A DNA stretch of 64,000 nucleotides from Enterocloster clostridioformis (GCF_020297485.1 NZ_JAIWZC010000001.1:3100001-3164000), one strand, 5' to 3'. Counted from the stretch's first letter, positions 44,033 to 53,597 are shown. Made by a program: numbers and translations. Notes: a model not told the origin generated them from the letters alone.

Positions 44033-45286
44033 TTACTGGTCATTGGTCAGCTTAAAGTAATCCAGAACATAAAATACCAGGCTTAAAATCATGCCTGTCA
44101 CGCAGGCCAGCACCATACCGGTAAGCTGCACATTTCCAAACTTCACGGCAATTCCCGACAGTCCTGTGACAAATATGACTGAGGTAAGTGCCAGATTTCT
44201 GGAATTTCCGTAATCCACCCGGGAATCCACCAGAATACGCAGACCTGAGGTTCCAATCATACCATAGAGCAGGAAGGAAATGCCGCCGATAACAGGACCG
44301 GGTATGGTGCTGATAAGGGTGGAGAACTTGCCGATGAAGGAGCACACAATGGACAGCACAGCTGCTCCCGCAATCACGCGCACGCTGTATACACGGGTGA
44401 TTGCCATGACTCCGATGTTCTCGCCATAGGTGGTGGTGGGCACGGAGCCTATCAGTCCTGATATCATGGTGGAGAAATTATCTCCGAACAGGGAACGGTG
44501 GAGGCCCGGATCCTTTAACAGATCCCTTCCCACAATCTTGCTGGTGACTACCTGATGTCCGATGTGCTCAGAGGTAATGACCAGGAGCACCGGAAGAATA
44601 GTCATGATGGCTTCCAGATTGAACTTAGGCGTACTGAAATTAGGCAGGGCAAAAACAGGGGCCGCAGCCACCTCTGCAAAGTCCACGATACCGCAGGCCA
44701 GGGCCGACACATAGCCCACAATAACCGCTATGAGGATAGGGATAACTGAGAAGAACTTTCTGAACAGGATAGAACCAAATACAGCGGTTCCCAGGGTAAG
44801 GACAAACACGATTGTCTTTCTGGGGTCCAGTACCTCGTCCAAGAGTCCTGCATTGCTGGCCGCGGAACCGGAGAGCTCCAGTCCGATAAGCGCCACCACC
44901 GGGCCCATGGCTGCCGGCGGAAGGACCACTTCAATCCACTCTGTTCCGAATTTATATACGATGAATGCCAGGATACATCCGCAGAAACCTACTGCCACGA
45001 ACCCTCCCAGGGCATATTCATATCCGAAATTACTGATAACCACGCCTGCCGGCGCCAAAAATGCAAAGCTGGACCCCAGGTAGGCCGGCGCCTTTCCCTT
45101 TGTCACTCCTATAAAGAGCAGGGTGCCCACGCCGTTCATGAACAGCACCACAGCCGGGTTTATGCCAAATATAAACGGCACCAGGATGGATGCGCCGAAC
45201 ATGGCGAACATGTGCTGGATGCTGAGGGGTACCAGCAGGTTAAAGGGTACCTTGTCCTCTACCTGAATGATGCGTTGATTTTCCAT
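44033..45286 (-). CDS. uraA: NCS2-family uracil/xanthine permease
   Basis: The 417-residue protein with about 13 hydrophobic segments has QHMFAMFGASILVPF, the uracil-pocket segment ITSEHIGHQVVTSKI and SVPTTTYGENIGVMAITRVY, matching UraA/PyrP uracil transporters rather than xanthine ones, though this distinction is tentative. It would import uracil with a proton for pyrimidine salvage. It lies 28 bases after the Suv3-type helicase gene and may be co-transcribed with it; no clear terminator follows before the next promoter region. Confidence 0.9.
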   Translation of the reverse strand: MENQRIIQVEDKVPFNLLVPLSIQHMFAMFGASILVPFIFGINPAVVLFMNGVGTLLFIGVTKGKAPAYLGSSFAFLAPAGVVISNFGYEYALGGFVAVGFCGCILAFIVYKFGTEWIEVVLPPAAMGPVVALIGLELSGSAASNAGLLDEVLDPRKTIVFVLTLGTAVFGSILFRKFFSVIPILIAVIVGYVSALACGIVDFAEVAAAPVFALPNFSTPKFNLEAIMTILPVLLVITSEHIGHQVVTSKIVGRDLLKDPGLHRSLFGDNFSTMISGLIGSVPTTTYGENIGVMAITRVYSVRVIAGAAVLSIVCSFIGKFSTLISTIPGPVIGGISFLLYGMIGTSGLRILVDSRVDYGNSRNLALTSVIFVTGLSGIAVKFGNVQLTGMVLACVTGMILSLVFYVLDYFKLTNDQ

Positions 45287-45314
45287 TGTCTTCCTCCTTT
45301 GTTGTTCACTTGTT

Positions 45315-47312
45315 TCATACTCTGTTTCCTGCCGCGCGCCTCCGCCCTGAGCGGCTATGCCCCCGGCTTATCTTACCCCTCTCAAAACACCGTCCGCAGA
45401 TAGAGAACGGGTAATCCCATGACAGTTCCTTGCCGCAGGCTGAGCATTTGCGGGTGTAGCTGGCACATTCTGTCCTTAATATACGGCTGATTTCCTCCTC
45501 TGTGCCGCGTCTCTCCTCGGCCAGGTTCTCCGCCTGTACGGGAAGCCCCACCTTCCTGGAAAACTGGAAATAAAGGTCCAGCATTTTATAGTAGCTCTCC
45601 AATTCATACAGGTCTTCCCCGGGACTGTAAGGAAACTCCAGTTCCGTCACGTCACGGTACTCCCGACAGTAATCCTTCCACAGGTCCATGACCATTTTAT
45701 TGTCTATATCGATGGAACAGGTGATGAGCTTATAAATTTCCTGCCGGGAGTATTCCCCCATATCATCCCGGTGTACATGCTCAAAGCTCATATACAGCGC
45801 CAGCAGCTCGTCCACCTCCATTTTCTCATAGATGGAAGGCGTATCCATGCCGGCCCATATCTTAACCAGCGTATCAATCTCAGCCGGAAGGTTAAGGAGC
45901 TGCTCGGGGAATCCCACATAGGCCTTCATGATGGGCATGGGCATTCTGGAAAGGCCGTCTTCAATGACCTCCGCCTCGTCGATAGCAGCCACAAATCCCT
46001 CGTCGTAAAGACCGTATCTTCCGGCCCGTCCGGCAATCTGTTTTATCTCCTCCGGATTCAGGGTTCGCTTATTTACCCCGTCAAACTTGCGTGTCTCCAC
46101 AAACACGATTCTGCGTATGGGCAGGTTTAACCCCATACCGATGGCGTCAGTGCTGACCACCACCTCTGTCTCCCTGGCCAGGAACCTGCGCACCTGTTCA
46201 CGTCTGGTGGCGGGAGGCAGACTTCCGTAAATAACGCTGCAATGGATTCCCTCGTTCTCCAGGTGGGCTGCCAGGGCCAGCACTGATTTCTTGGAAAATA
46301 CGATGAGAGCATCGCCCTTTTTTAAATCTCGTTTCAGATTATAAGGCTTTTTCTCCATGGTCAGACGTGTGTTTCTCTTATGGCGCACCACCCTGTACCG
46401 GTCGCCGCACCGCTTAATCATCTGCACCACAATATCCTCTGCCTCCGGAGCCATGCACAGGTGGATTTCCTCTGCCCGAAGTCCCAGCACTGCCCTGGTC
46501 CAGTTATGTCCGCGGTAGGGGTCGGCTATCATCTGGCACTCGTCCACCACCACGATATCGAAATATTCATGGTCATTCAGCATCTCCACGGTACAGGACT
46601 GGCAGACAGCTCCGGGCACCTCCAATGTCTCCTCTCCAGTGACCATGGAACAGGACAGGCCCTCTGTGTTGAGTTTGTCATAGACCTCCAGGGCCAGCAG
46701 CCTTAAAGGCCCGAAGTAGGCGCCGTGTCTGCACTCCTTAAGACGTTCCAGGGCTTCGTGGGTCTTGCCGCTGTTGGTAGGGCCCACATGAAGGATAAAC
46801 CTGCGTTTCATCTCCCTGGCCCCCGGGTATTCCTGCTCCGGCTTCTGTTTTACAGACTCCAGAATGCCCCGCTTGATGGTTTTCGGAATGTAGAACAGCT
46901 GGTACGCCCTCTCCAGAGAATTGGTGAGGAGATAACGGCGTATGCCCTGCATCTTCAGCACCTGCTCCAAATCCTCACGGGACAGGCCGTTTACATATTC
47001 CAGTTCCTTCCTGGCAAGGGCTTCACAGAATTCCCTCATCTGACGGCAGCTGGACTCCCACTGCTCCAGGGCGGGCCCTGTCAGATGTCCTTCCCTGCGC
47101 ATGAGATAGGCGCACACCTTTGACAGCATGGCATGGACATCGCTGAGTTCGTTGGACTTCACCAGCGGCTTTAAGTTGGCCTCAGTCAACCGGCTCAGGC
47201 GTTTCCTGAGTTCGGCACCTGTCATGGCCCGGTAGCGTTTGTTCACATTTCCAAAGAACAGGTCCTGGTAATATTCCGCCAGATACTGCTCGCACTCCTT
47301 TTTTATCTCCAT
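45315..47312 (-). CDS. Suv3-like DExH RNA helicase with C-terminal zinc ribbon
   Basis: The 665-residue protein has an N-terminal helical region, helicase motif I VGPTNSGKTHEALERL, motif II VVVDECQMI, motif VI QIAGRAGRYGLYD and the downstream Suv3 C-terminal module (about 465-610). It ends with CSACGKELSWDYPFSICGRC, two CxxC pairs that should bind zinc. Suv3 acts in mitochondria with RNase partners, and bacterial homologues are poorly studied. The start at 47312 is preceded by AGAGGAAGTCC. The upstream gene is a DUF6483-like small protein 74 bases away. Confidence 0.87.
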   Translation of the reverse strand: MEIKKECEQYLAEYYQDLFFGNVNKRYRAMTGAELRKRLSRLTEANLKPLVKSNELSDVHAMLSKVCAYLMRREGHLTGPALEQWESSCRQMREFCEALARKELEYVNGLSREDLEQVLKMQGIRRYLLTNSLERAYQLFYIPKTIKRGILESVKQKPEQEYPGAREMKRRFILHVGPTNSGKTHEALERLKECRHGAYFGPLRLLALEVYDKLNTEGLSCSMVTGEETLEVPGAVCQSCTVEMLNDHEYFDIVVVDECQMIADPYRGHNWTRAVLGLRAEEIHLCMAPEAEDIVVQMIKRCGDRYRVVRHKRNTRLTMEKKPYNLKRDLKKGDALIVFSKKSVLALAAHLENEGIHCSVIYGSLPPATRREQVRRFLARETEVVVSTDAIGMGLNLPIRRIVFVETRKFDGVNKRTLNPEEIKQIAGRAGRYGLYDEGFVAAIDEAEVIEDGLSRMPMPIMKAYVGFPEQLLNLPAEIDTLVKIWAGMDTPSIYEKMEVDELLALYMSFEHVHRDDMGEYSRQEIYKLITCSIDIDNKMVMDLWKDYCREYRDVTELEFPYSPGEDLYELESYYKMLDLYFQFSRKVGLPVQAENLAEERRGTEEEISRILRTECASYTRKCSACGKELSWDYPFSICGRCFERGKISRGHSRSGRRRAAGNRV

Positions 47313-47385
47313 GGACTTCCTCTTTCTTCCAAATATTCGTAAAAGCAGCCAGACGCATATGTTTCCATATCCATCTGGCAGCACA

Positions 47386-47781
47386 TTAAACCATGGTTGT
47401 ATCTACAAAATGTTCAAACCCCGATATACCATATTCTGCACATACGCTGTTGATTCCATCCACGATTTCCTCCCGTGAGTAATTGGCGGTGTAGAGTTCG
47501 TCATCCTTCAGCTGGTTGAGGTACATGTAAAATGTAAGGGCCATCTCCAGACAGTCCAGGCTGTCCGTGTCCAGCTCGTCGGTAAGAAGGTTCTCAGCAT
47601 CATTGATGTTTCCCTCATCCACCAGGTCCTTAAGCCTCTTATATACCCGGTCAAGGTCCGTATACCTGTCCTCATCCTCCGGAAGGTCATAATCAATATC
47701 GTTCTTGCCAAGAACCAGCCTGGCAATCGTCCTCACCAGATCGCTGATTGTCCTCATAACATAATCATCCTGATATCCCAT
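47386..47781 (-). CDS. DUF6483-like hypothetical protein (131 aa)
   Basis: The acidic helical protein starts MGYQDDYVMRTISDLVRTIA and has a run of acid-rich helices (LVDEGNINDAENLLTDELD and CLEMALTFYMYLNQL). No enzyme motif, signal peptide or transmembrane helix is seen. I associate it with a small domain of unknown function found in Lachnospiraceae, without certainty. The gene precedes the helicase on the same strand, so the two could be co-expressed. Confidence 0.7.
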   Translation of the reverse strand: MGYQDDYVMRTISDLVRTIARLVLGKNDIDYDLPEDEDRYTDLDRVYKRLKDLVDEGNINDAENLLTDELDTDSLDCLEMALTFYMYLNQLKDDELYTANYSREEIVDGINSVCAEYGISGFEHFVDTTMV

Positions 47782-48000
47782 ATCATTTCATCTCCTGAAT
47801 TTAGTGGATTCTGTTTTTTGCACATTTAAACTTAGTATAGTTGATAACCTTTCCTCCGTCAAGCAGTCTGTTATCACAATGATAAACCAATGGCAGATAG
47901 GGACCTGTCTGCCATGCACCAAAGGTTCTGCGGCACATACGCTATCCTAAGACTCAATCTGCCCGCCCACAGGCAGAGTTTATATTTCAGGAGTGACTGG

Positions 48001-49572
48001 ATGGAACACCCACATTTTATCATCGCGTTTACCGGTAATGAACAGACTGGCAAGGAGGTCTTATTCAAAAAGCTCACCGCCCAAAAAGGATCTGTTAAAC
48101 CTTCCCGCATGCGGGACATGTCCTGCCCCCATGGAGATTTTCTATATGACAGCCGCTGCTATAAGGCAGTAAACCTTCCCGGCATCCTGTCCCTCAGCTC
48201 TCCGTCAGAGGAAGCCAACTGCACTGCATCCTATCTCTGCTCAGGAAAACCGGATGCCATCCTGGTAACAGGCCACGCACTCCATCTGGAGATTCTTCTG
48301 GGGCTTTTAAAGGAAATTCTGAGTCTTGGACCGGTCAGAGATTCTTCCATCCCCGTTGTACTGTGTATCAGCCGCTGTGAAGAAGCCAGACGGCAGGGCA
48401 TCCGCATTGATTTTTCACTTCTCCACGATGTACTCCGGATTCCGGTCGTTCCTCTTCATGGATACGGCAAGGAACAGATGGACGACTTAAAAGCAGCCCT
48501 CCACTATGCCCTCCAGCCCCATCACAAGCATGATTTTCTCTACGACTGTCTGGACTTTTCTCCCTGCCGTCTGGCTCATGAGTGTATGATGACAGAAATA
48601 AAACCATCCCATGGAAGGCAATGGAATATACATCCGGAAACAGGACGGACCAGAAGAATATGTGAAGCACTGCTGCTATTACTTTTATTCGGACTTACCG
48701 CATGTCTGTCAATCCGGCTCACGGACTGCTTATGGCCGTTATTTTTTGAAACCAAAACCATCCTGTGGGCCTGGGCAGAATGGCTTGGATTGCCTGCCTG
48801 GCTGAGTGCGCCCATTATCCATGGCGCATTTTGCGCCGTGTCATGCACCATACCCGTGATGCTTCCGCCGCTTTTTCTGCTGTTCCCTCTGTTGGGATTG
48901 TTGGGAAGAAGCGGCTGTTTTCTCTGGGCCGTATACCTGTCAGACCTGATAACGGAGTTTTTTATTGAAAAACCCTGTAATACCGTCAGACGCTACAAGT
49001 CATACGGCATATTTTCCACCCTATTCTCCTGTACCGCGGACCACACCATTCCCATCCTTGACCGGGCAGCGGCGGCGGCTGTCCCCACCGGCATTCTCAT
49101 ATGGTTCCTTGGCAGCATGGCATATGTGGGACCGGCAACAGATTCTTCCGCCTTCCTGTCCCCAGGCATAGACGGCGGGAGCCTGCTGGAAGCCATCATA
49201 CGTTTTTTTGATCATCCGGCCCGTCTCATTGGTCTGGACGGCACCATACTGACTGCTTTTATCCTGGGTATTTTTTCTCATGGAATGGCGCTTCCCGCCA
49301 TGATGATGATATATCTGAAAACAGGAGGCATTCCTTCCCCTTCATCCCCCTTCATCCTAGGACAGCTGATGGCAAATCACGGATGGACCTGGCGCACAGC
49401 CCTGTGCACCTGTCTCATGGCCCTGACCCGCTTTCCAAGCCTTACTGCCTGCCTGAAGCTGCGCAGAAAGCCCGGCCGCTCCCTGTACTTCCTTTCAGGA
49501 CGGCTGCTGGTGTTCATTCTCGGCATCATCCTGTGCTTTCTCGTCGCTCTGACAGGCAAAGTATCCGGTTGA
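48001..49572 (+). CDS. FeoB-like membrane protein with a degenerate G domain
   Basis: The 523-residue protein has a FeoB layout: an N-terminal G-domain-like region (1-185), a linker, and about 8-9 transmembrane segments from about residue 225. The FeoB-like membrane regions CTIPVMLPPLFLLFPLLGLL and the CTADHTIPILDRA stretch are recognisable. The G motifs are eroded: G1 is GNEQTGKEVLF (no GK-S/T), G3 is NLPG where DxPG is expected, and the NKxD motif is ISRCEE. It probably does not hydrolyse GTP. The start at 48001 follows CAGGAG by seven bases. It may be a regulator, a paralogue in decay, or a channel with another energy source. Confidence 0.75.
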   Translation: MEHPHFIIAFTGNEQTGKEVLFKKLTAQKGSVKPSRMRDMSCPHGDFLYDSRCYKAVNLPGILSLSSPSEEANCTASYLCSGKPDAILVTGHALHLEILLGLLKEILSLGPVRDSSIPVVLCISRCEEARRQGIRIDFSLLHDVLRIPVVPLHGYGKEQMDDLKAALHYALQPHHKHDFLYDCLDFSPCRLAHECMMTEIKPSHGRQWNIHPETGRTRRICEALLLLLLFGLTACLSIRLTDCLWPLFFETKTILWAWAEWLGLPAWLSAPIIHGAFCAVSCTIPVMLPPLFLLFPLLGLLGRSGCFLWAVYLSDLITEFFIEKPCNTVRRYKSYGIFSTLFSCTADHTIPILDRAAAAAVPTGILIWFLGSMAYVGPATDSSAFLSPGIDGGSLLEAIIRFFDHPARLIGLDGTILTAFILGIFSHGMALPAMMMIYLKTGGIPSPSSPFILGQLMANHGWTWRTALCTCLMALTRFPSLTACLKLRRKPGRSLYFLSGRLLVFILGIILCFLVALTGKVSG

Positions 49573-49639
49573 CGCCATCGTTCCCATCATGATTCAGCAA
49601 TACCTTTCCCTCACATAAAAACATTCCCCTGAACATGGT

Positions 49640-49668
49640 CATGCTCTGGAAATATTTTCCAGAGCATG
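49640..49668. terminator. Terminator-like palindrome after the FeoB-like gene
   Basis: CATGCTCTGGAAA and TTTTCCAGAGCATG form a near-perfect 13-bp stem; the downstream T-run is weak (CCCCATTTTC). Confidence 0.5.
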
Positions 49669-49693
49669 TTCCCCATTTTCTGGGGATTCTTTC

Positions 49694-49722
49694 TTGACTG
49701 CCGGGTCTCCTGAGCCTATAAT
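49694..49722 (+). promoter_or_regulatory. Promoter of the ytvI-like gene
   Basis: TTGACT, 17 bases, TATAAT. Its position shows that the translation start must be the ATG at 49751 or later, not earlier in-frame codons. Confidence 0.7.
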
Positions 49723-49750
49723 GGAACTAAGTAAACAACAGGATACATAT

Positions 49751-50818
49751 ATGGACATTCAAAAACGCAGGACGTTCATCATCAGCTTTATTTACTTTGG
49801 AATCATAGGCGTGCTCTGCTATATAGGATTAAAGAAGCTCCTGCCCATACTGATTCCCTTCATGGCAGCCATGGCTATTGCAGCCTTGCTGGAACCGGCG
49901 GTGTCCTTGCTGGACAGACATATGAAGGGTGGAAAGGGTGTGGCCGCCGCGGTTGTGCTGCTGGTCTTTTATGGTTCCATTCTGACAATCATGTGCGTGT
50001 CCGGCAGCCACGTTCTGTCCTCCATCCAGGAGCAGGCAAAAAAACTGCCCGGCATCTACAGCCAGACCATTGAGCCAGGTCTGTCCCATTTCTTTTCCTT
50101 ACTGGAGAACAGTTTTCCCGGCCACAGCATCCACATATCTGCCCTGGGACAAAGCCTGGAGCATTTCATGAAGAATGCCTCCATGGGCATCTCCTCCGCA
50201 CTGCTTGGCTGGGGCGCCTCTGCCATAAGCGGGATTCCCTCCCTGTTCCTTGATTTCATCATCGCCGTGATAGCCTCATTTTTCCTGACAGGCAGCTACA
50301 GGGAGACGCTGGATTTCCTGCTGTGCCAGATTCCCGGCGACAGACGGCAGATGCTCCTGCAGATATTTCTCCATGTAAGGGATATTGCCTGCCGGCTTCT
50401 GAGGGCTTATGCGCTTTTGATGCTTCTGACATTTACGGAACTTTATATCGGATTCCTGGTCCTTGGCATTCCGGCCGGATTCACCCTGGCCTGCATCACC
50501 TCGCTGGTGGATATTCTGCCGGTGCTGGGCACGGGCACCGTGCTCCTTCCCTGGGCGTTCATAGCCTGGATGACCGGTTCCAAAAGCCTGGCCCTGGGTC
50601 TTGTGTGCCTGTATCTGCTCATAGCAGTGGTCCGCCAGACCCTGGAGCCGAAAATCATCGGCCTTCAGATGGGCCTTTCCCCCGCAGCCACCCTGCTGTG
50701 CATGTTTGCAGGCGGCAAACTTCTGGGCCTGACCGGTATCTTCCTGTTTCCCATAGCCGCCGCCATTCTGGCAGAACTGCGCAGCGGCACTACCTATCCC
50801 TCCCAGGAACAAGCTTAA
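49751..50818 (+). CDS. AI-2E/YtvI-family membrane permease
   Basis: The 355-residue protein has paired N-terminal helices, a soluble middle (about 80-150), and four to five C-terminal helices including ITSLVDILPVLGTGTVLLPW and the LEPKIIGLQMGLSPAATLLC segment typical of the PerM/AI-2E exporter family. It is closest to the YtvI sporulation membrane protein by length and motif. It has its own promoter and follows a terminator. The transported molecule cannot be stated. Confidence 0.85.
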   Translation: MDIQKRRTFIISFIYFGIIGVLCYIGLKKLLPILIPFMAAMAIAALLEPAVSLLDRHMKGGKGVAAAVVLLVFYGSILTIMCVSGSHVLSSIQEQAKKLPGIYSQTIEPGLSHFFSLLENSFPGHSIHISALGQSLEHFMKNASMGISSALLGWGASAISGIPSLFLDFIIAVIASFFLTGSYRETLDFLLCQIPGDRRQMLLQIFLHVRDIACRLLRAYALLMLLTFTELYIGFLVLGIPAGFTLACITSLVDILPVLGTGTVLLPWAFIAWMTGSKSLALGLVCLYLLIAVVRQTLEPKIIGLQMGLSPAATLLCMFAGGKLLGLTGIFLFPIAAAILAELRSGTTYPSQEQA

Positions 50819-50833
50819 CCCAGCGCTTTTACT

Positions 50834-50878
50834 GACTGCGTTCTTCATGACTGCGCTCTCCGTGACTGCGCTCACCTC
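50834..50878. repeat. Three 15-bp tandem repeats
   Basis: GACTGCG[T/C]TCTTCAT-type units at 50834, 50849 and 50864 with divergence. They lie between the YtvI and DUF3810 genes and code for nothing recognisable. Confidence 0.5.
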
Positions 50879-50950
50879 AACCGCACTATCCCCGGCCCCA
50901 GCATCCCACCAGGCAAGAACACAACCATCCCCCAAAGGCAGGTGTTGCAT

Positions 50951-52153
50951 ATGAAGTTCTTCCATAACGTTACAGCCAAGATTCCACCGGTATTTACCTC
51001 TAAAAACACAGCAAAATCACCCGGACACCAAAACGCGGCTCCTGAAAGAGCAGAAAAAAAAGTCCGTTCCCTGGTTTTCTTCGCAGCCGGCCTGGTTCTG
51101 GCTGCTGTCTCCGGCCTGCTGGGGCTCTGTGCCCGGACGGTGCCCGGGTTTGCCCAGTTTTACTCCGCCACCGTGTACCCTTTCCTGGCAGGGACATTAG
51201 GACGGTTCTGCAGCCTGTTTCCATTTTCCCTATCCGAAATCGGGCTGTATTTCCTCTGCCTGCTCTGCATATGCTACATGATTCTGCATATCAGACAGCC
51301 TGTTGCGCTGTTTTCCCGTGTTCTTTTTCTTTGCGGTGTCCTGTTATTTCTGTTCACGGTAAACTGCGGCATCAACTATTACCGGACTCCCTTTTCCTAT
51401 GAGGCAGGTATTGCCGCAGAAAGCTCCTCCACCGAGGAGCTGCTGGCGCTGTGCCGTTATCTTACCAACCAAATCAACAGCTCCCTGCTGGAAATAGACC
51501 ACTCCGGCGATCTTCTGGACGGTCTGTATCCCGGACAAATGGAAGCAACCCCCGCACCCTCGGCCCGGGAACTTTCTAGACTGGGAAAGGACGGCAGGGC
51601 TGCTATGATTCGGCTGGGCCAATCCTATCCCCAGCTGGATGGATATTATCCCTATCCAAAGCCCTTTATCAACTCCAGACTGCTGTCCGTGCAGCAGCTC
51701 TGCGGCATCTACTCCCCCTTCACCATAGAGGCGAACTACAACAGGGAGATGCCCTACTATAACATCCCTCATACCATATGCCACGAACTGTCCCATCTGA
51801 AGGGCTTTATGCGGGAAGATGAGGCCAACTTCATCGGATATCTGGCATGTATCGGCTCTGACTCCCCGGACTTTCGCTACAGCGGCTACCTGACCGGCTG
51901 GGTCTATGCAGGCAATGCCCTGGCCAAGGCGGACCCTGAGAGTTATTATGACCTCTATACAAAGCTGTCCCCTCAGGCAGCCCGGGACCTGGACTGGAAC
52001 AACCAGTTCTGGGAGCGTTTTGATGGACCGGTGGCAGAGGCCTCCACCCAGATGAATGACAGGTATCTTAAAGCGCACAGTCAGGAGGACGGCGTCAGAA
52101 GCTATGGCCGGATGGTGGATTTGATGCTGGCGTATTATAAGGAGCAACTATAG
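50951..52153 (+). CDS. DUF3810 membrane protein with HELSH motif
   Basis: The 400-residue protein has three N-terminal transmembrane helices (about 40-60, 85-105 and 125-145). The extracellular part contains TICHELSHLKGFMREDEANF, a zinc-metallopeptidase HExxH with a possible third ligand in the following REDEAN segment. It matches DUF3810. The catalytic activity is inferred from the motif. The ATG at 50951 is preceded by AGGTG. The transcript probably ends at a terminator located inside the convergent prfH gene. Confidence 0.85.
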   Translation: MKFFHNVTAKIPPVFTSKNTAKSPGHQNAAPERAEKKVRSLVFFAAGLVLAAVSGLLGLCARTVPGFAQFYSATVYPFLAGTLGRFCSLFPFSLSEIGLYFLCLLCICYMILHIRQPVALFSRVLFLCGVLLFLFTVNCGINYYRTPFSYEAGIAAESSSTEELLALCRYLTNQINSSLLEIDHSGDLLDGLYPGQMEATPAPSARELSRLGKDGRAAMIRLGQSYPQLDGYYPYPKPFINSRLLSVQQLCGIYSPFTIEANYNREMPYYNIPHTICHELSHLKGFMREDEANFIGYLACIGSDSPDFRYSGYLTGWVYAGNALAKADPESYYDLYTKLSPQAARDLDWNNQFWERFDGPVAEASTQMNDRYLKAHSQEDGVRSYGRMVDLMLAYYKEQL

Positions 52154-52270
52154 TCTGTCCCATATCACCGGCCGCAGGGTTCCCTATCTCTCCGGCGAAG
52201 CGCTGGATTGGCTGGTACAAATCCGGGATGGAATGGGCATACACACAGGAGGCGTACCGGAGAACTAACA

Positions 52271-52861
52271 TTACCGGCTCCGCTCAAACCTCATACCCTC
52301 ATATATACGGACCGGGTTCCCCCGCTCCAGCCTTGCGTGTTCCATCCACGCAAGGCTTTTTTCTTTTTGCTGATTCCGGGCGTTCATCTCTGCCAGTATG
52401 CAGCACAGCCGGTTCATGGCAATCTGCTTATTCATGTGCTGGCTCCTGGCCTGGGTTGACACCACGGCTGTACCTGTGGGAATATGGATGGCCCGCACGC
52501 CGGTCTCCACCTTATTCACATGCTGTCCGCCCTTTCCTCCGCTGCAAAAGGTTTCAAAACGCACCATCCTTTCCTCTGATATCCTTGGGACCTGGTCCAG
52601 TATGCTCACGTCCACATACCAGTTCTTCCGCTTGTGTCCGGGACGGTAGGGACTTTTACAAATCCACAGCACACTGCCCTCCAGCTCCCGCAAATTCCGG
52701 TCTGTCTCAAACACCACAGATGACATGCAGCCCGGCTTCTTTCCAGGCATACAGCTTACCAGGCGCACATCCCCGTTTTCCCTTCTCAGTTCTTCATAGA
52801 GCATGGCCACTGCCAGCTCGCATTCTGCCGGCCCCTGACCGGAGCTAATCTGTACTCTCAT
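52271..52861 (-). CDS. prfH: Peptide chain release factor homolog PrfH
   Basis: The 196-residue protein has the release-factor GGQ loop in FCSGGKGGQHVNKVETGVRA (Gln needed for peptidyl-tRNA hydrolysis) and a basic C-terminus. It lacks the codon-recognition domain 2 of RF1/RF2, as in PrfH. In other bacteria prfH pairs with an RtcB2 RNA ligase; together they recognise and repair ribosomes cut near the decoding site. It lies ten bases after rtcB here, in the same order as known operons. The frame is complete. Confidence 0.92.
   Translation of the reverse strand: MRVQISSGQGPAECELAVAMLYEELRRENGDVRLVSCMPGKKPGCMSSVVFETDRNLRELEGSVLWICKSPYRPGHKRKNWYVDVSILDQVPRISEERMVRFETFCSGGKGGQHVNKVETGVRAIHIPTGTAVVSTQARSQHMNKQIAMNRLCCILAEMNARNQQKEKSLAWMEHARLERGNPVRIYEGMRFERSR
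52329..52366 (+). terminator. Plus-strand intrinsic terminator inside prfH
   Basis: AGCCTTGCGTG and CACGCAAGGCT form an 11-bp perfect stem with a 7-base loop, followed by TTTTTTCTTTTT. On the plus strand it fits the end of the DUF3810 transcript; it lies in the antisense of the prfH coding sequence. Confidence 0.75.
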
Positions 52862-52871
52862 AGATTCCCTC

Positions 52872-53510
52872 CTATCCTTTAAACGTGATCAGGGGACGCA
52901 GGGTGGCTGTTATGTCAATCAGCCCATACTCCTGCAATACTCCGATGACCTGCTCCACATTTTTATATGCCTCCGGCGCCTCTGCGAACAGCAGGTTGGT
53001 ATCGTGGCAGACCACACGGCTCTTAAGGCCGGTGTACCGGATGGAATCCCGGTCATAAATCTGCTCCACACATTGGAACTCCGCAAAATGGTTGCCTCCT
53101 CCCAGGGTCCCCAAGTCCCGTATAGGGCACTCCTCCTCATACGGGTCGGAAAACAAAATATCCTCCAGATCCCGGATGGCCTCCAGCCTGGATACCCATT
53201 TCTCCTGTTTAAACTTCTTTTTCTTTATTCCTGTATCAAAGAGGCTCATACCACATCCGATATCATTTCCCAAAAGATGGGGATATAATATTCCCCTGCT
53301 CAGGACAGCGGTTCCCACAGGAATCCGCCCGGGATGCAGGTCCGGAAGCCCCACCGCCTTCACTACGCCCGGGAGCCTGCTCACTGCCAAAAGCTGGTCC
53401 TTTGCCGCCTGTTCCACCCAATTCTTACCGTTGCTGATTAATATGCAGTTTTCTTTCTCCAAATCAAATTCTCCTTCATAAGCTGACAGCGCTGCCCATA
53501 CTTCTGTCAT
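52872..53510 (-). pseudogene. rtcB: RtcB2-type RNA ligase gene with in-frame internal deletion
   Basis: The 212-residue ORF has the N-terminal RtcB part (VKAVGLPDLHPGRIPVGTAV, NDIGCGMSLFD with the metal Cys, LGGGNHFAEFQCVEQ with a metal His) and then jumps directly to the C-terminal end (KSRVVCHDTNLLFAEAPEAY, then RPLITFKG stop). RtcB of this type is about 370-390 residues, so roughly 150 residues are missing. They include the other metal His and the His that carries GMP, so ligation should be impossible. The frame is intact over the junction. The start at 53510 follows AGGGGAA. A true smaller variant seems unlikely. Confidence 0.75.
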
Positions 53511-53597
53511 TTCCCCTAAAAAAGGGTACAAAAAAACACGACAACAAGCCGTGCGCATCAAAAAACATAGTATGCCGCTTCCTGTCCTACTGTTCTG

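Noticed and set aside
51344..52147. 267-codon minus-strand ORF in DUF3810
   Set aside because: Shadow of the plus-strand gene, which has membrane helices, HELSH and a ribosome site.
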